Shown here in pieces: positions 37,168-48,935 of a stretch of DNA of 64,000 bases. The notes below the pieces were generated by a model that was given only the letters and a program-made list of their open reading frames with translations, did no database searches and had not been told where the DNA came from. Within the stretch, counting starts at the first letter, position 1; the number at the start of each line of letters is the position of its first letter. The position numbers and the translations under genes are program-made. The DNA is from Ostrinia nubilalis (Eukaryota; Arthropoda; Insecta; Lepidoptera; Crambidae), in the NCBI RefSeq assembly GCF_963855985.1, contig NC_087093.1:6455501-6519500 (forward strand), in the 5' to 3' direction.

Positions 37168-37974
37168 TACAGTGTGAGTCACGTTAAAGTGTACATATGA
37201 AAATAGATGAAACTAGACCTATTTTTATCGACAAAAAAGAGGTCAAATTTTTTTTGAGATTTTTTTGAATTTTTTATATAATTTTTTTTCTTCCAATTAC
37301 TTATTGTAAAGAAAACGTAATAACTTTTAAACTAAGAGGTATATCCTGATAATACAAAAACAGTAATAATGCAAAATAACAGGCGATACTAAAAAAATAC
37401 ATAAAATACACAAAAAAGGCCAACAAATAATAAAAAATGATACTTTTTGAAAAAAATCTGCTTTTAAATTCGTGTTTTTTTTTGTTATTTGATAAATTTC
37501 TCCAAAAAATGCCCCTATAACCGGTAGTTTTTATTACTTTGTATTATTCTCTATCGTATTACCTTCGTAAAACCAAAAATCGTATGTCTCTATCCCTATC
37601 ACAACGTTTGCAATGATCATTATTCAGATTATTCAGATTGAGAAATTTATCAAATAACCAAAAAAACACGAATTTAAAAGCAGATTTTTTTCAAAAAGTA
37701 TCATTTTTTATTATTTGTTGGCCTTTTCTGTGTATTTTATGTATTTTTTTAGTATTGCCTGTTATTTAGCATTATTACTGTTTTTATTTTATCAGGATAT
37801 ACCGCTTAGTTTAAAAGTTATTACGTTTTCTTTACAATAAGTAATTGGAAGAAAAAAAATTCTATAAAAAATTTAAAAAAAATCTCAAAAATTTTTTTAC
37901 CTCTTTTTTGTCGATAAAAATAGGTCTAATTTAATCTATTTTCATATGTACACTTTAACGTGACTCACACTGTA
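37168..37974. mobile_element. 807-bp element with about 340-bp terminal inverted repeats
   Basis: Both ends read TACAGTGTGAGTCACGTTAA inward, and the arms (37168-37510 and 37632-37974) stay near-identical inverses, leaving a central loop of about 120 bp. The TA at each tip may be the target duplication of a mariner-like element, but the long arms are unusual. No transposase. The transcript would form a long double-stranded hairpin. Confidence 0.8.
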
Positions 37975-38754
37975 TAAATAAATTGATAATAAATTGATAA
38001 TAAATCCGTGTTAGCCCCGCATATTTATACTGATGAAAGAAATATACTGGTCAATTGGTATTTCTTCGTCGTACGTCAAAATTATCAAAGTACCTACTTA
38101 TCTCCTTTACCTTGGCAATATTAAAATCAATTGTGACAAAAATGAACAAAAACCACATTTCAAACTAATACTTTAATATAAATTATAATTTCATTTAAGT
38201 AATGAAGTCTCAACTTTTAAAAATATGTCCTAGATTGTGGTGGTTTTTTCCTATTTTAGTGACAATAAATCTATCGTAATGTAAATTATTATCTTACAAC
38301 TATTTTATTTATTATTTACTTCTAATATTATAATTATAAGGGCAAATGCCGTAATTTAATTACTCGCCATCAATTAGATCCGTTATAAGAATACAAACCT
38401 ATAATACATTATGTGTAACGACAGAAATAAATACAAATAAGACAAAATATGAATTTGTTAAAAGAAAATGTCCAGAAAACTATTTCCCCAAGTCATAAGA
38501 GTAATATTTTTAAAGTCAGGATTTCTTGAATATGGTTAAAATAACTAAGTTTATTATGATATTATTAACTTAATCATTATTTAAAATATTTTTTACTTAC
38601 TTACCTAGCCCAAATTTAGGATATTCTACTGTCGCGACTAGATACGAATCCAGATACTAAGATTGCTTATGAAATACGACCGGTTATGTAAAAATTATAG
38701 TGCCAACGATAAAAAATATTTAGTATATTATTTTTGAAATCTTTCCTACAAAGC

Positions 38755-38930
38755 AAGGATAATTGAGGTCAAACTTCACTTAGAGTAAGTTCGTTTGATC
38801 AGGTTTTTGGACTTTAGGAGGCAAACTTTGAAACCACGACGTGATATGCCTATGGCATAATATCTATAATTAATTAAAAACTCATTAAAGTATGAACATT
38901 ATTATGTAGTTACTTTAAACCTGAAGTTGT
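38755..38930. repeat. Dispersed repeat, copy 1 (copy 2 at 41945-42130)
   Basis: Shares AAACTTCACTTAGAGTAAGT and TTCGTTTGATCAGG, then CTCATTAAAGTATGAACATT, with 41945-42130 in the same orientation (AACTTCACTTCAGGGTAAGT, TTCGTTTGATCAGG, AAGTATGAACATTATT). A weaker match lies near 26885-26990. Unclassified interspersed repeat. Confidence 0.5.
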
Positions 38931-39106
38931 AGCAAATTGAACTTGTGATTTTTCGCGTAGTTTTCTGGACCACTAATATAAATATTTGTGATAAAACGTA
39001 ACAAAACGACTTCACTCAAAAGCATTTAGAAACCTAATCAATGGCTTAGCAAATAATATGGGGGTTAATTTGATCTGGAACCATCAGGCCTCAGAAGCCG
39101 TAACGT

Positions 39107-42100
39107 TTAGAATCGACGGCGTTTGTTAGGGTAATCGTCCATTTGTCGCGGTCCGTCCCAGCCGCGGTTCTGGTCGTCAAACCCTCCTCGTGGCATGTCG
39201 AACTGGTCTCTGAAGCCTCCATCCTAGATAAATCATAACGTGCTAATTTTTTCTTCGTGGTAGAAATACAAAAATACACAATTGATGAAATTAGTCAAAA
39301 ATATAGAACATTAAATTAGTTCTATATAAATATCACAAATATTATCATGCCTCGAATTGTAAAAGAACGTCATCAATCTGATCTCCTTTTTTGTTTTATA
39401 CGTATCCGTGATATCTTTTGTAATTAAAATAATTATCACATACGGAGAGCGTATCACATCATAAGTGTTATTACAATAATTATATTTTGTGAAGGACGTG
39501 ATATTTTACGTAGATATAGTTCAGTGAACGTGAATTTTACATAGTTCACTCGCTGCGTATAAACCTTTTCAAATTTATTACCTAGTTTTAAAAATTCAGA
39601 ACTTATTCCAACCCATTTTCGAGTAACAAAAGAACTTTTAATTCAATCAATAAGCAGGGAAATTGTGAGTTATCATGAACATATCCATGCTTTGAAACAA
39701 ATTGTGTGAAGAAAACAAACCATACCTTGCCTCTGTTTAAGAAGAATGCACCGAATATGAATGCATAGGTGACAGAGTATTTTGTTCGAGACAATGTCGA
39801 AAATTGTTTTTGCTTACTGATGAGTCTTTGAAGTTTATATTATGAGGAAGGGTTTTTTTTAATCATGAAAGAAGGGAAGAAGGACCCAACAAAGGCCAAA
39901 AAACAAACAATATCAAACAAATAAGGACTATTTCAATAATTAAACAGTTATTAGTTATTTCATACCACATCGAAATAAAGAATACAAATCATTATTAGAA
40001 AGACTTGACTAAGAAGACTAAGTAAGTCGAAGGGAACATAATAAACACGCAACGAATTTCGGTCACGATTGCTTCGAAAAAATACTGCCCGGTATAAAAT
40101 AAATTAATCAGCTAATATGATTAATGTCAGAAATTAAAATATTATAAAAGTATAATATTAAAATTTTATTAAATTGGAAGCAATCACGAAAAGATTTTGG
40201 AAAATAGTAAAACACCATTGTATTTTTTTTTTGTGGACTGATACAACGCAAGCCTGACTCACTTCTTCAACACGTCTCGCTGTCAGTCGGCATTGAGATA
40301 TTAGTATATCTCCCAATTTTCAAATTCCCAATTAATTCCCAATTAGCGTCAAAAATAACACAATGTAATATTGTGATCTGCCTATTTTATCAGTCATTAT
40401 CGCTCGAGTTTTAAGTTCCAAGATCGTACTCATCATATTATGAAGTGGAGCTTGTGATAAAAGCTGTTCAAAAGACGTAACAGTGTAATTATAGGTTTCT
40501 TGTCATGTGTTTTTTTTTTCTTTGTATTGTCTTATGCATCGATTGGTTAACCAGTTAGTTAACCTAATGACCACAACGCGTAGATTGTACTTCGTATCGG
40601 ATTGATCAGTAAATGACCACACCAACATTATTCTGTTTTTAACTAATACAATACACCTATAGATAAATTGAATTCAGGTATAATCGTTTGCTAAATTATG
40701 TAAACTTATAAACCTTAATATAATATAGATAATAAGTTTATATAGTTGGCAGTATTATTGTGCCGGATTGTCAAATTGTGATAGGTAATTCATTTTGATT
40801 GACCTTGAACTAGAGAAAATTTAATAGGGCATATTCAGTTCAAGGTCATAATATAGCTAGTCCAGTGGATTATACATACAGTGGATTATAATATCACTTA
40901 TAATGTAACTTACTTTCTTCGCATGCGATAATTCTATTTGCGTACAAAGATCACATTTAAGGTACTCAAATAAAGCAGAGTATATTTAAAAAAAAATCAA
41001 TGTAAAATGTAAAATCTGATTATGTAGCGATAACAACGTCACGTCATTACTTAATACTTGATAACTTTCAAATTAAATGGTGTCAATTCCTTAGGCGCTT
41101 GTGCTTTCACAGATCTTCCTGTCTAATTTGAGTACAAGTGGCACGTGCCATGTAATAAAATATTAGTTTGGTTGGTCGCGGTTCAAAACTCGATTTTTGT
41201 AAATTTTTAGGTTTACTAAGTAATAATCATCCAAATATAAAAATAATAATAAAATGTTAAATGAACATTTGTGTTACAGACATTGGCTGCGTTTGGTCGA
41301 AAATAGCGCTTGTTAGAAATCGTTAGCAAAATGGCGATCGCCATGAAACCACCGAAAGTTTTAACTTTAGCATGTTTTCGGCAATGACACATTTGCTAAC
41401 TTCAAAAGTAACGGTTTCCCACACAATTTTTTTAAGCACTTCCGGCTAAAAGGACGCCATTTTTTCTTACTAGCGCTATTTTCGGCTAAACGCCCCCATT
41501 AATTAATAGTTTTGTTAATGAATATAGCCACGATAGCCGAACGGTGAAGGGGTCGGAGTGGCCGACTCGAGATCCCAGGAACGCGGGTTCGAATATTGTG
41601 GTGAGCCCACTCGTAACACAAGCTTATTTAGCTTACCACGAGGGGCTAACGGGACTATTAGTAATTTGGGCAATACAAATCGCTAATAATCTTTAAAAAA
41701 AAATATTTAGTAGTTTGTAAAATCTTAAATAGTAAAAAGAGCTACTGCACGATTTGTGAAACAGAATTAACAAATGAGTGGAGAGCAATTTTAACCGTGG
41801 CTCACACGAATTGAGCGACAAGTTTGATATTTTAACGTAAAAAAATACTTCTTAGTACTACATCCGGATAGTACGACGTAATATCAGCGGACCCTTGAGC
41901 GTCGTTATAATCGGATTCTACTGTACTGTATTATTTTTTAATCTTTTTGACGAAGCCAAGATAATTATGACCGAACTTCACTTCAGGGTAAGTTCGTTTG
42001 ATCAGGTAAATTTGCTTGACTTCAAGTAGAAACCATGCACAAAAAGATTACGCCCATGACATTAATTTATTAATATCTCATTAAAACCGTATTCAAGTAT

Positions 42101-45100
42101 GAACATTATTTTTACCCGACTGCGCCAGAAGGGTTATGTTTTCAACTACACAATTTGACAACAGTATTTAACAACAATCAGAAATAATAATAGACTAGAG
42201 GGCAAATATAACCGTATTGAGCGACGGGTTACGACGTTGACAAGGCCATTAAATGGCAGTCTGTATCTTCACTAAGTAAAAGCTAGAACTTACATGAGAC
42301 CCTAAATTCAAATTGATCACCATTTAATTTGTATTATAGTTTCTTGTAAAAGTATCATCTGGTAAACAATAGGTTAAGAATCAAGTTAAGGTTCCAAAGG
42401 TTTTGTAAGATTTACCATTTGGTAAATAAAGACTTAAAAATTGTTACATTTGGAGAACTGTAAAATTTATACAGTACTATTATAAATTGATAACGGTCAT
42501 AAAACAGATAATGCAGAAAAAATATGCAGTTGTACTAACTGCACAAAAATGCTTTTTCATTAGTGGCCCGCACTGCAAACGAAAAAAAAATACTTACCAT
42601 TGGCTGCTGTTGATCGAACATGCCCTGTTCTTGCCGATCCAACAAAGAGTTAAGCCGCTGTGCCTGTAGACAAAAAATTCATAATAATGCTATGATTCTA
42701 AATTCATGTTACAAGTAATGGACAAGTTTGTTGGTAATTATGAACATACAAATGTGAGCACTCGTAACGATTATAGGTACGGTACTGCTTTCTGAGCATG
42801 TCGCGATTTACGCAAATAACAATTCAACCAGTTACAATCCTACTTCCTACTATCCTACTAATATGTATTATAAATGGGAAAGTTTGGATGTCTGGATGTT
42901 TGAACCGTTACTCTTTCACGCAAAAACTATTGAACGGGTTTTTTTTAAACTTTACAGTATTATTTATTGTAACCCACATTAACATATAGGCTATAATTTA
43001 TGCTGTTCTGTGACACCAATTTCACGCGGGTGAAGCCGCGGGCAAAAGCTAGTTTACAATATTTTTTGATGCCTCCCATTGACCAGTTACGATCATCCCA
43101 GCCTCTCTGCGGTTGCGTAGGCAAATGGCGGCCCCTGCTCGCGCCGCAGCAGCCTGCGCGTGCTCACCTGCACAAAGAGCGTGTTCTCCTGCTGGCGGCG
43201 GCGCAGCTCGTCGTCCTGGTTGCGCATGCGCTGCGACAGCTCCTCCTCCTGGCGCAGCAGCTGCGCGCGCTCCTGCTCGCGCCGCAGCAGCCTGCGCGTG
43301 CTCACCTGCACAAAGAGCGTGTTCTCCTGCTGGCGGCGGCGCAGCTCGTCGTCCTGGTTGCGCATGCGCTGCGACAGCTCCTCCTCCTGGCGCAGCAGCT
43401 GCGCGCGCTCCTGCTCGCGCCGCAGCAGCCTGCGCGTGCTCACCTGCACAAAGAGCGTGTTCTCCTGCTGGCGGCGGCGCAGCTCGTCGTCCTGGTTGCG
43501 CATGCGCTGCGACAGCTCCTCCTCCTGGCGCAGCAGCTGCGCGCGCTCCTGCTCGCGCCGCAGCAGCCTGCGCGTGCTCACCTGCACAAAGAGCGTGTTC
43601 TCCTGCTGGCGGCGGCGCAGCTCGTCGTCCTGGTTGCGCATGCGCTGCGACAGCTCCTCCTCCTGGCGCAGCAGCTGCGCGCGCTCCTGCTCGCGCCGCA
43701 GCAGCCTGCGCGTGCTCACCTGCACAAAGAGCGTGTTCTCCTGCTGGCGGCGGCGCAGCTCGTCGTCCTGGTTGCGCATGCGCTGCGACAGCTCCTCCTC
43801 CTGGCGCAGCAGCTGCGCGCGCTCCTGCTCGCGCCGCAGCAGCCTGCGCGTGCTCACCTGCACAAAGAGCGTGTTCTCCTGCTGGCGGCGGCGCAGCTCG
43901 TCGTCCTGGTTGCGCATGCGCTGCGACAGCTCCTCCTCCTGGCGCAGCAGCTGCGCGCGCTCCTGCTCGCGCCGCAGCAGCCTGCGCGTGCTCACCTGCA
44001 CAAAGAGCGTGTTCTCCTGCTGGCGGCGGCGCAGCTCGTCGTCCTGGTTGCGCATGCGCTGCGACAGCTCCTCCTCCTGGCGCAGCAGCTGCGCGCGCTC
44101 CTGCTCGCGCCGCAGCAGCCTGCGCGTGCTCACCTGCACAAAGAGCGTGTTCTCCTGCTGGCGGCGGCGCAGCTCGTCGTCCTGGTTGCGCATGCGCTGC
44201 GACAGCTCCTCCTCCTGGCGCAGCAGCTGCGCGCGCTCCTGCTCGCGCCGCAGCAGCCTGCGCGTGCTCACCTGCACAAAGAGCGTGTTCTCCTGCTGGC
44301 GGCGGCGCAGCTCGTCGTCCTGGTTGCGCATGCGCTGCGACAGCTCCTCCTCCTGGCGCAGCAGCTGCGCGCGCTCCTGCTCGCGCCGCAGCAGCCTGCG
44401 CGTGCTCACCTGCACAAAGAGCGTGTTCTCCTGCTGGCGGCGGCGCAGCTCGTCGTCCTGGTTGCGCATGCGCTGCGACAGCTCCTCCTCCTGGCGCAGC
44501 AGCTGCGCGCGCTCCTGCTCGCGCCGCAGCAGCCTGCGCGTGCTCACCTGCACAAAGAGCGTGTTCTCCTGCTGGCGGCGGCGCAGCTCGTCGTCCTGGT
44601 TGCGCATGCGCTGCGACAGCTCCTCCTCCTGGCGCAGCAGCTGCGCGCGCTCCTGCTCGCGCCGCAGCAGCCTGCGCGTGCTCACCTGCACAAAGAGCGT
44701 GTTCTCCTGCTGGCGGCGGCGCAGCTCGTCGTCCTGGTTGCGCATGCGCTGCGACAGCTCCTCCTCCTGGCGCAGCAGCTGCGCGCGCTCCTGCTCGCGC
44801 CGCAGCAGCCTGCGCGTGCTCACCTGCACAAAGAGCGTGTTCTCCTGCTGGCGGCGGCGCAGCTCGTCGTCCTGGTTGCGCATGCGCTGCGACAGCTCCT
44901 CCTCCTGGCGCAGCAGCTGCGCGCGCTCCTGCTCGCGCCGCAGCAGCCTGCGCGTGCTCACCTGCACAAAGAGCGTGTTCTCCTGCTGGCGGCGGCGCAG
45001 CTCGTCGTCCTGGTTGCGCATGCGCTGCGACAGCTCCTCCTCCTGGCGCAGCAGCTGCGCGCGCTCCTGCTCGCGCCGCAGCAGCCTGCGCGTGCTCACC

Positions 45101-48094
45101 TGCACAAAGAGCGTGTTCTCCTGCTGGCGGCGGCGCAGCTCGTCGTCCTGGTTGCGCATGCGCTGCGACAGCTCCTCCTCCTGGCGCAGCAGCTGCGCGC
45201 GCTCCTGCTCGCGGCGCTCGTCGGCGGCGCGCTCGGCCATCTCCCAGCTGCGCTTCTGGCGCTCGCGGTCTTGCTCGCGCTGCCGCAGTTGCTCGCGGAG
45301 CAGCTCAGTCTCGTGCTCGTACCTGGGACATTCGTAAAATTATGGGCTTCTTTCCTAAAAAATTTTTTTTGTCTGTCTATTTTATCAAAAAATATTGGGA
45401 CACATTTTTAATTGTCAATCAATCAAATAATTACAAAGTTATGGTGCGTTGTGAAGTTCTGCGCGACGTCACAAAGTGCTGCAGTTTTAAGCACTCATTG
45501 ACGTCACAGGCCTCTTCTTTTGAACTTTGGCGTGATCTCTTTAAATTTTCATTAGTTTGAAAAAGTGAAAAATACATGTCGAGTATTTTATGATAAGTTA
45601 ATTGACGAACTAATTACTCTTGTTTTTTGACCCAGTAAACATGCCTATTACTATTAATCTTTGATGTTCCTGGCTCACTAATATAAAATAGTAGGTAACG
45701 AAAACAATACACACTTGGCATATTCCATTTGAGCTTCCAACTTCTCCTCCTCGGCAGCCAGTTCTTTCTTTAGCGCCTCTTCCTTCTGACGGTGAAGTTC
45801 ATGCAATTGCTTCCACCTAGTACCATATTCATGTTCAAAACTTCCCAATTCTGAGAAACGAGGCCCCATCTATAACAAGATAATATACTTGTTAGATAAC
45901 TAGAAAAAGATAGAGAAATAATCAAAAACATACTGTTGGGGTAAATGCTTACCTCACGAGCCTTTTGGAATTCTGGATGCTTCTTAGGCAAATTCTTTTC
46001 TGGGTAACCATCTAGTTCATCAGGTTCCTCATAGCTCTCCACAATAACAGGACGAAGGGATCTAAAATAATAAATTTAAAAATTAGTATTTTCCACACCA
46101 AATTTAAATAAATATCACTGATAATTTTTATTACTTACGAAGTTAAGAAGAAGCATCTTTCACTGCAGTTACGAATGGCCGCCAATGCACTAGGCTTCCG
46201 GGCATACTCCACAACGCCCTCTCCAAGAGTTTTCCCGCGCTCGTCTACTCTGACATAAGCTCTCTCAATTTTCCCAAAGATTTCAAAGGCACGGTATAGT
46301 AGTTCATTGGAAACAAAAGGCGGTAAATTTTTGACACGAATAGCACTGTTATGTGGGGCAAACCTAACTCGTAAAGTCTTGCCATTCCTCATCTTCCCAT
46401 CTAATTCACGTTTTGCCCTTTCTGCATTGACTCTGTAGTCCTAGAAACAAAACATACATAGAATGAGACCCCACCACAAAATATTTCTATATAAATTTTT
46501 AAAATATCTGGTCACCAACAACTTACCATCTTGATAAATCCAAAGTTCTTCTCTTTATTTAAAAATAGCTCAGCAGCTTCTCCAAATGGAGTAAATAGAT
46601 TCAGAATTTCGTCCTCAGTAACATCATTAGTCAAATTACCAATGTACAGTCTGCTTCTGCCATTGAATTTCATTTCCGTTTGATCTATTGGGTGCAAATC
46701 AAGTATTGGTCCAACTAAATCTTTAAGTTTGTTGGCAAGCATATGTTCTTCCCTCTGCAATGGTTTGCCATCTTGATTTGGACCTCTATTGTTACGCTGT
46801 TGGTTCCTGATTGGACCTGGCCCTCCTGGACCTCCAGGTTTCTGGCCGAAAGGCTTATTTCCTCCTTGACCAAAGTTGCCACCTTGTTTGTTACCAGGCC
46901 CACCCTGAGACCATCCACCTTGCCTGTTGCCACCTCCAAAGTTTCCATTCATGTTCTAAAATGGTAATTGCAACATTAATAACAAAATTAAATAAATAGA
47001 TGTTTCACTATTTAGTTTTTATGGCTAATAATTACTGTAGATAAAATTCTACATAAAGCTTTACATACCCTTTGCTGTTGATTTTGATTGTTCTGATTCT
47101 GGTTCTTCTGTTCGCTATCAACTTTATCTTGGGAATCCTGCTTGGCAGGAGTATTCTGAGGCTTCTGCTGTTGCTGCTGCTGTTGCTGCTGCGGTTGCTG
47201 CTGCTGCTGTGGTTTTTGCTGCTGTTGCTGCGGTTTTGGTTGCTGCTGCTGCTGAGCTGGTTGCTGTTGCTGTTGCTGCTGATTTTGCTGCTGTTGAGGC
47301 TTAGGCTGGTTCTGTACCGGTTTTTGTTGAATCGGTGTTGTTGCTTTTGCCTGAGGTGCCTGTTGAGTAGCTGGCTCATTTTTAGACTGAACCTGATTCT
47401 GTTTCTGCTGCACTTGAGGTGGCTTCCCAGACTAAAAGATAACAAAACAATATCAATAGGTCAGCCAGTATAGTGTATTAAAAGGAGGTCAATATTTTCA
47501 GATGAATTGATTGAATCATTTAACCTACTTATAACCCCCTACTTTAGTTGCACTGGGTTTACTACATAATTTAAGTTAAATTACATAATTTAACTAAAAC
47601 TTATGATTTGTTTTGTACTGTCATGGGAAAAAATCGATTCCAATAGATGGATGGTATATTTAGTAAGTGCCAGACTTCTTGGATTTGGTGATACAGGTAA
47701 ATCATTGTCAGAGTACATAAAGACAGGTCTAGTTTTGTCTTTCAAGATAGTTAGGTATTCAGAGTTATTTTAAAATCAATACTTAAGCACCGACGATAAG
47801 ATGGCGGCGTACCGCAATAAAAGCAGGCCAGTCCCATGATTCCCGTTATAAATGTGTATGACATTGAAATACTACTACTATTGAGTAAATTATTCACTAA
47901 GTCCTAAGTTGGAGACTTACTTCATTATTGGGTCGTTGACCTCCAGGACTCTGATTCCTTTGATTGTGCTCAAATCTTGAATTATTACGAAAACCTCCTC
48001 TATTCATACCACGACGACCACCCTGCCTTTGTGGCTGCGGGGGTCCTCCAAACCCTCTATGATTACCGTATTGGTTCATACCGTGCATTTGCAT
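39107..48094 (-). CDS. nonA: DBHS RNA-binding protein NonA/hrp65 (PSF/p54nrb family), 9 coding exons
   Basis: Nuclear RNA- and DNA-binding protein of the paraspeckle family, in insects tied to transcription and mRNP release. Coding exons (minus): 48094-47921, 47431-47069, 46955-46527, 46440-46139, 46061-45953, 45869-45715, 45322-45100, 42663-42598 and 39223-39107. All are GT-AG and phases agree; 1938 bases, 645 aa if the first available donor is used. Order: Gly/Arg-rich start, poly-Gln region (exon 2), RRM1 (RLYIGNLTNDVTEDEI), RRM2 (IRVKNLPPFVSNELLYRAFE), NOPS (HPEFQKARE, FEHEYGTRWKQL), a long charged coiled coil ending RRRQQENTLFVQ, then AQRLNSLLDRQE, and a C-terminus ending NKRRRF. A non-coding first exon ends at 48187. 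Odd: the seventh exon's end is repeated 15 times (own entry). Close paralogues make nonA versus hrp65 a naming choice. Confidence 0.93.
41286..41495. mobile_element. MITE with GCGTTTGGTCGAAAATAGCG ends
   Basis: The left end GCGTTTGGTCGAAAATAGCG pairs with the complement of the right end GCGTTTAGCCGAAAATAGCG, with weaker similarity continuing to about 50 bp. Non-coding, inside the last nonA intron, about 25 bp before a SINE. Confidence 0.65.
41521..41705 (+). mobile_element. tRNA-derived SINE
   Basis: The head resembles a tRNA gene: a pol III A-box-like TAGCCGAACGG at 41534 and a B-box-like GGTTCGAAT at 41587, followed by an unrelated body and an A-rich tail (TTTAAAAAAAAAT) at about 41695. 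The anticodon arm does not fold as a functional tRNA, so this is a SINE, not a tRNA gene. Confidence 0.7.
42853..43052 (+). mobile_element. Non-autonomous Helitron next to the nonA array
   Basis: A|TCCTACTAATATG...GGGCAAAAGCTAG|T: correct Helitron ends and A/T flanks. It contains the inner words TTTGGATGTCTGG and TTTCACGCAAAAACTATTGA of the same family as the copy at 5365-5538. It lies in the intron after the repeated exon, 81 bp from the array. Confidence 0.8.
43134..45211 (-). repeat. Fifteen-copy, 138-bp tandem array spanning the nonA coiled-coil exon and its 5' splice site
   Basis: The unit recurs every 138 bp with no difference visible to the eye (anchor TGCTCACCTGCACAAAGAGC from 43161 to 45093). 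On the gene strand each unit has 114 bases coding 38 residues (REQERAQLLRQEEELSQRMR ... NTLFVQ), then a donor CAG/GTGAGC and 24 bases that would be intron. Because 138 is divisible by 3 and the 24 bases have no stop (VSTRRLLR), the whole array is also one open frame. Using the first donor gives the normal protein; later donors add 46 residues each, up to 644. Exact identity over GC-rich DNA may mean recent expansion, homogenisation or an assembly error. Long open frames on the plus strand here are shadows. Confidence 0.95.
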
Positions 48095-48935
48095 TGTCCT
48101 GTAACAAAATGTTAATTGTTTTACTCACACGCATTAATATTTAAGTCCTCATGCATGGTAAAATTATGAAAAGTAAACCAATTACCTGACGCTATTAGCG
48201 TAAAAATGTAACGCACTGAAAAACTTATCAGTCGCACTCACTTTGACCCGTAAATTGTATATTTGTAAAAAACGCAATAGTGAAATTTGTAACTGTATCT
48301 GTAACAGCGTAGCGTCACCAAAGAACGACGCACACACAAGAAAAGAAAGTGATCGATGCGATGGATGCGCAACGTAGACAAGATGGTGGCTAGGTAGGCT
48401 ATTCCGTTTCCGTCCGACACGACCTCTTTGCTCTCTCCCCGTTTCCGGTTGTTTTTCGCAATTCCTACTGGCAACATTGTTATAGTCTCTATGCTCTTTG
48501 GCTTTTGGAGAAGCCAAAATTAATTTAGTTTTATCAAATAATTTAGTTTAGCCACAGTTAATATGTTTAGCGAAAAAATAGGGATTCCCCCTTTCATTGA
48601 TACTGAATTAAATATTTTTTCGTTCTTTCTTAATTTATTATTTTGAAAAATCTATCTACATATATGCATTTTATCAAGAGTTCAAGACTGTCCATATGAC
48701 TATCCAATCCTTTTGTTTTTGTACAATATTCTTATTCATTTTTTATTAATGTAGGCCATAGCAGTGGGCCATAGGTACTATGTCCAAAGCGAAGAAAAAC
48801 AAAAAAAAAAACTTTTTTTCTCACCTGTCAAATGTCATTATAATTTTTGACGTGCAGCGCGGTGGTGTGTTTTGTGTTTTGCAATAGATCTTGAAAAGTA
48901 TTAAAAAATTAGTCCAAACATTTGCTATCAAAATA
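48095..48935. promoter_or_regulatory. Divergent promoter region shared by nonA and mei-9
   Basis: The two genes start head-to-head with 841 bp between start codons. On the minus strand a non-coding nonA exon ends at 48187 (donor CAG/GTAATT) and splices to an acceptor at about 48101, just before the ATG at 48094. GC content is higher around 48340-48470. Core promoter motifs were not pinned down for either gene. Confidence 0.55.

Noticed and set aside
43134..45211. CRISPR-like appearance (regular repeats)
   Set aside because: There are no variable spacers; the entire 138-bp unit is identical, and the host is a eukaryote.
43000..45560. Plus-strand open frames of 725-815 codons across the array
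   Set aside because: They are shadows of a stop-free 138-bp unit. The minus strand has the conserved nonA protein, correct splice sites and the right phase; the plus frames are Ala/Cys/Leu/Ser repeats with no family resemblance.
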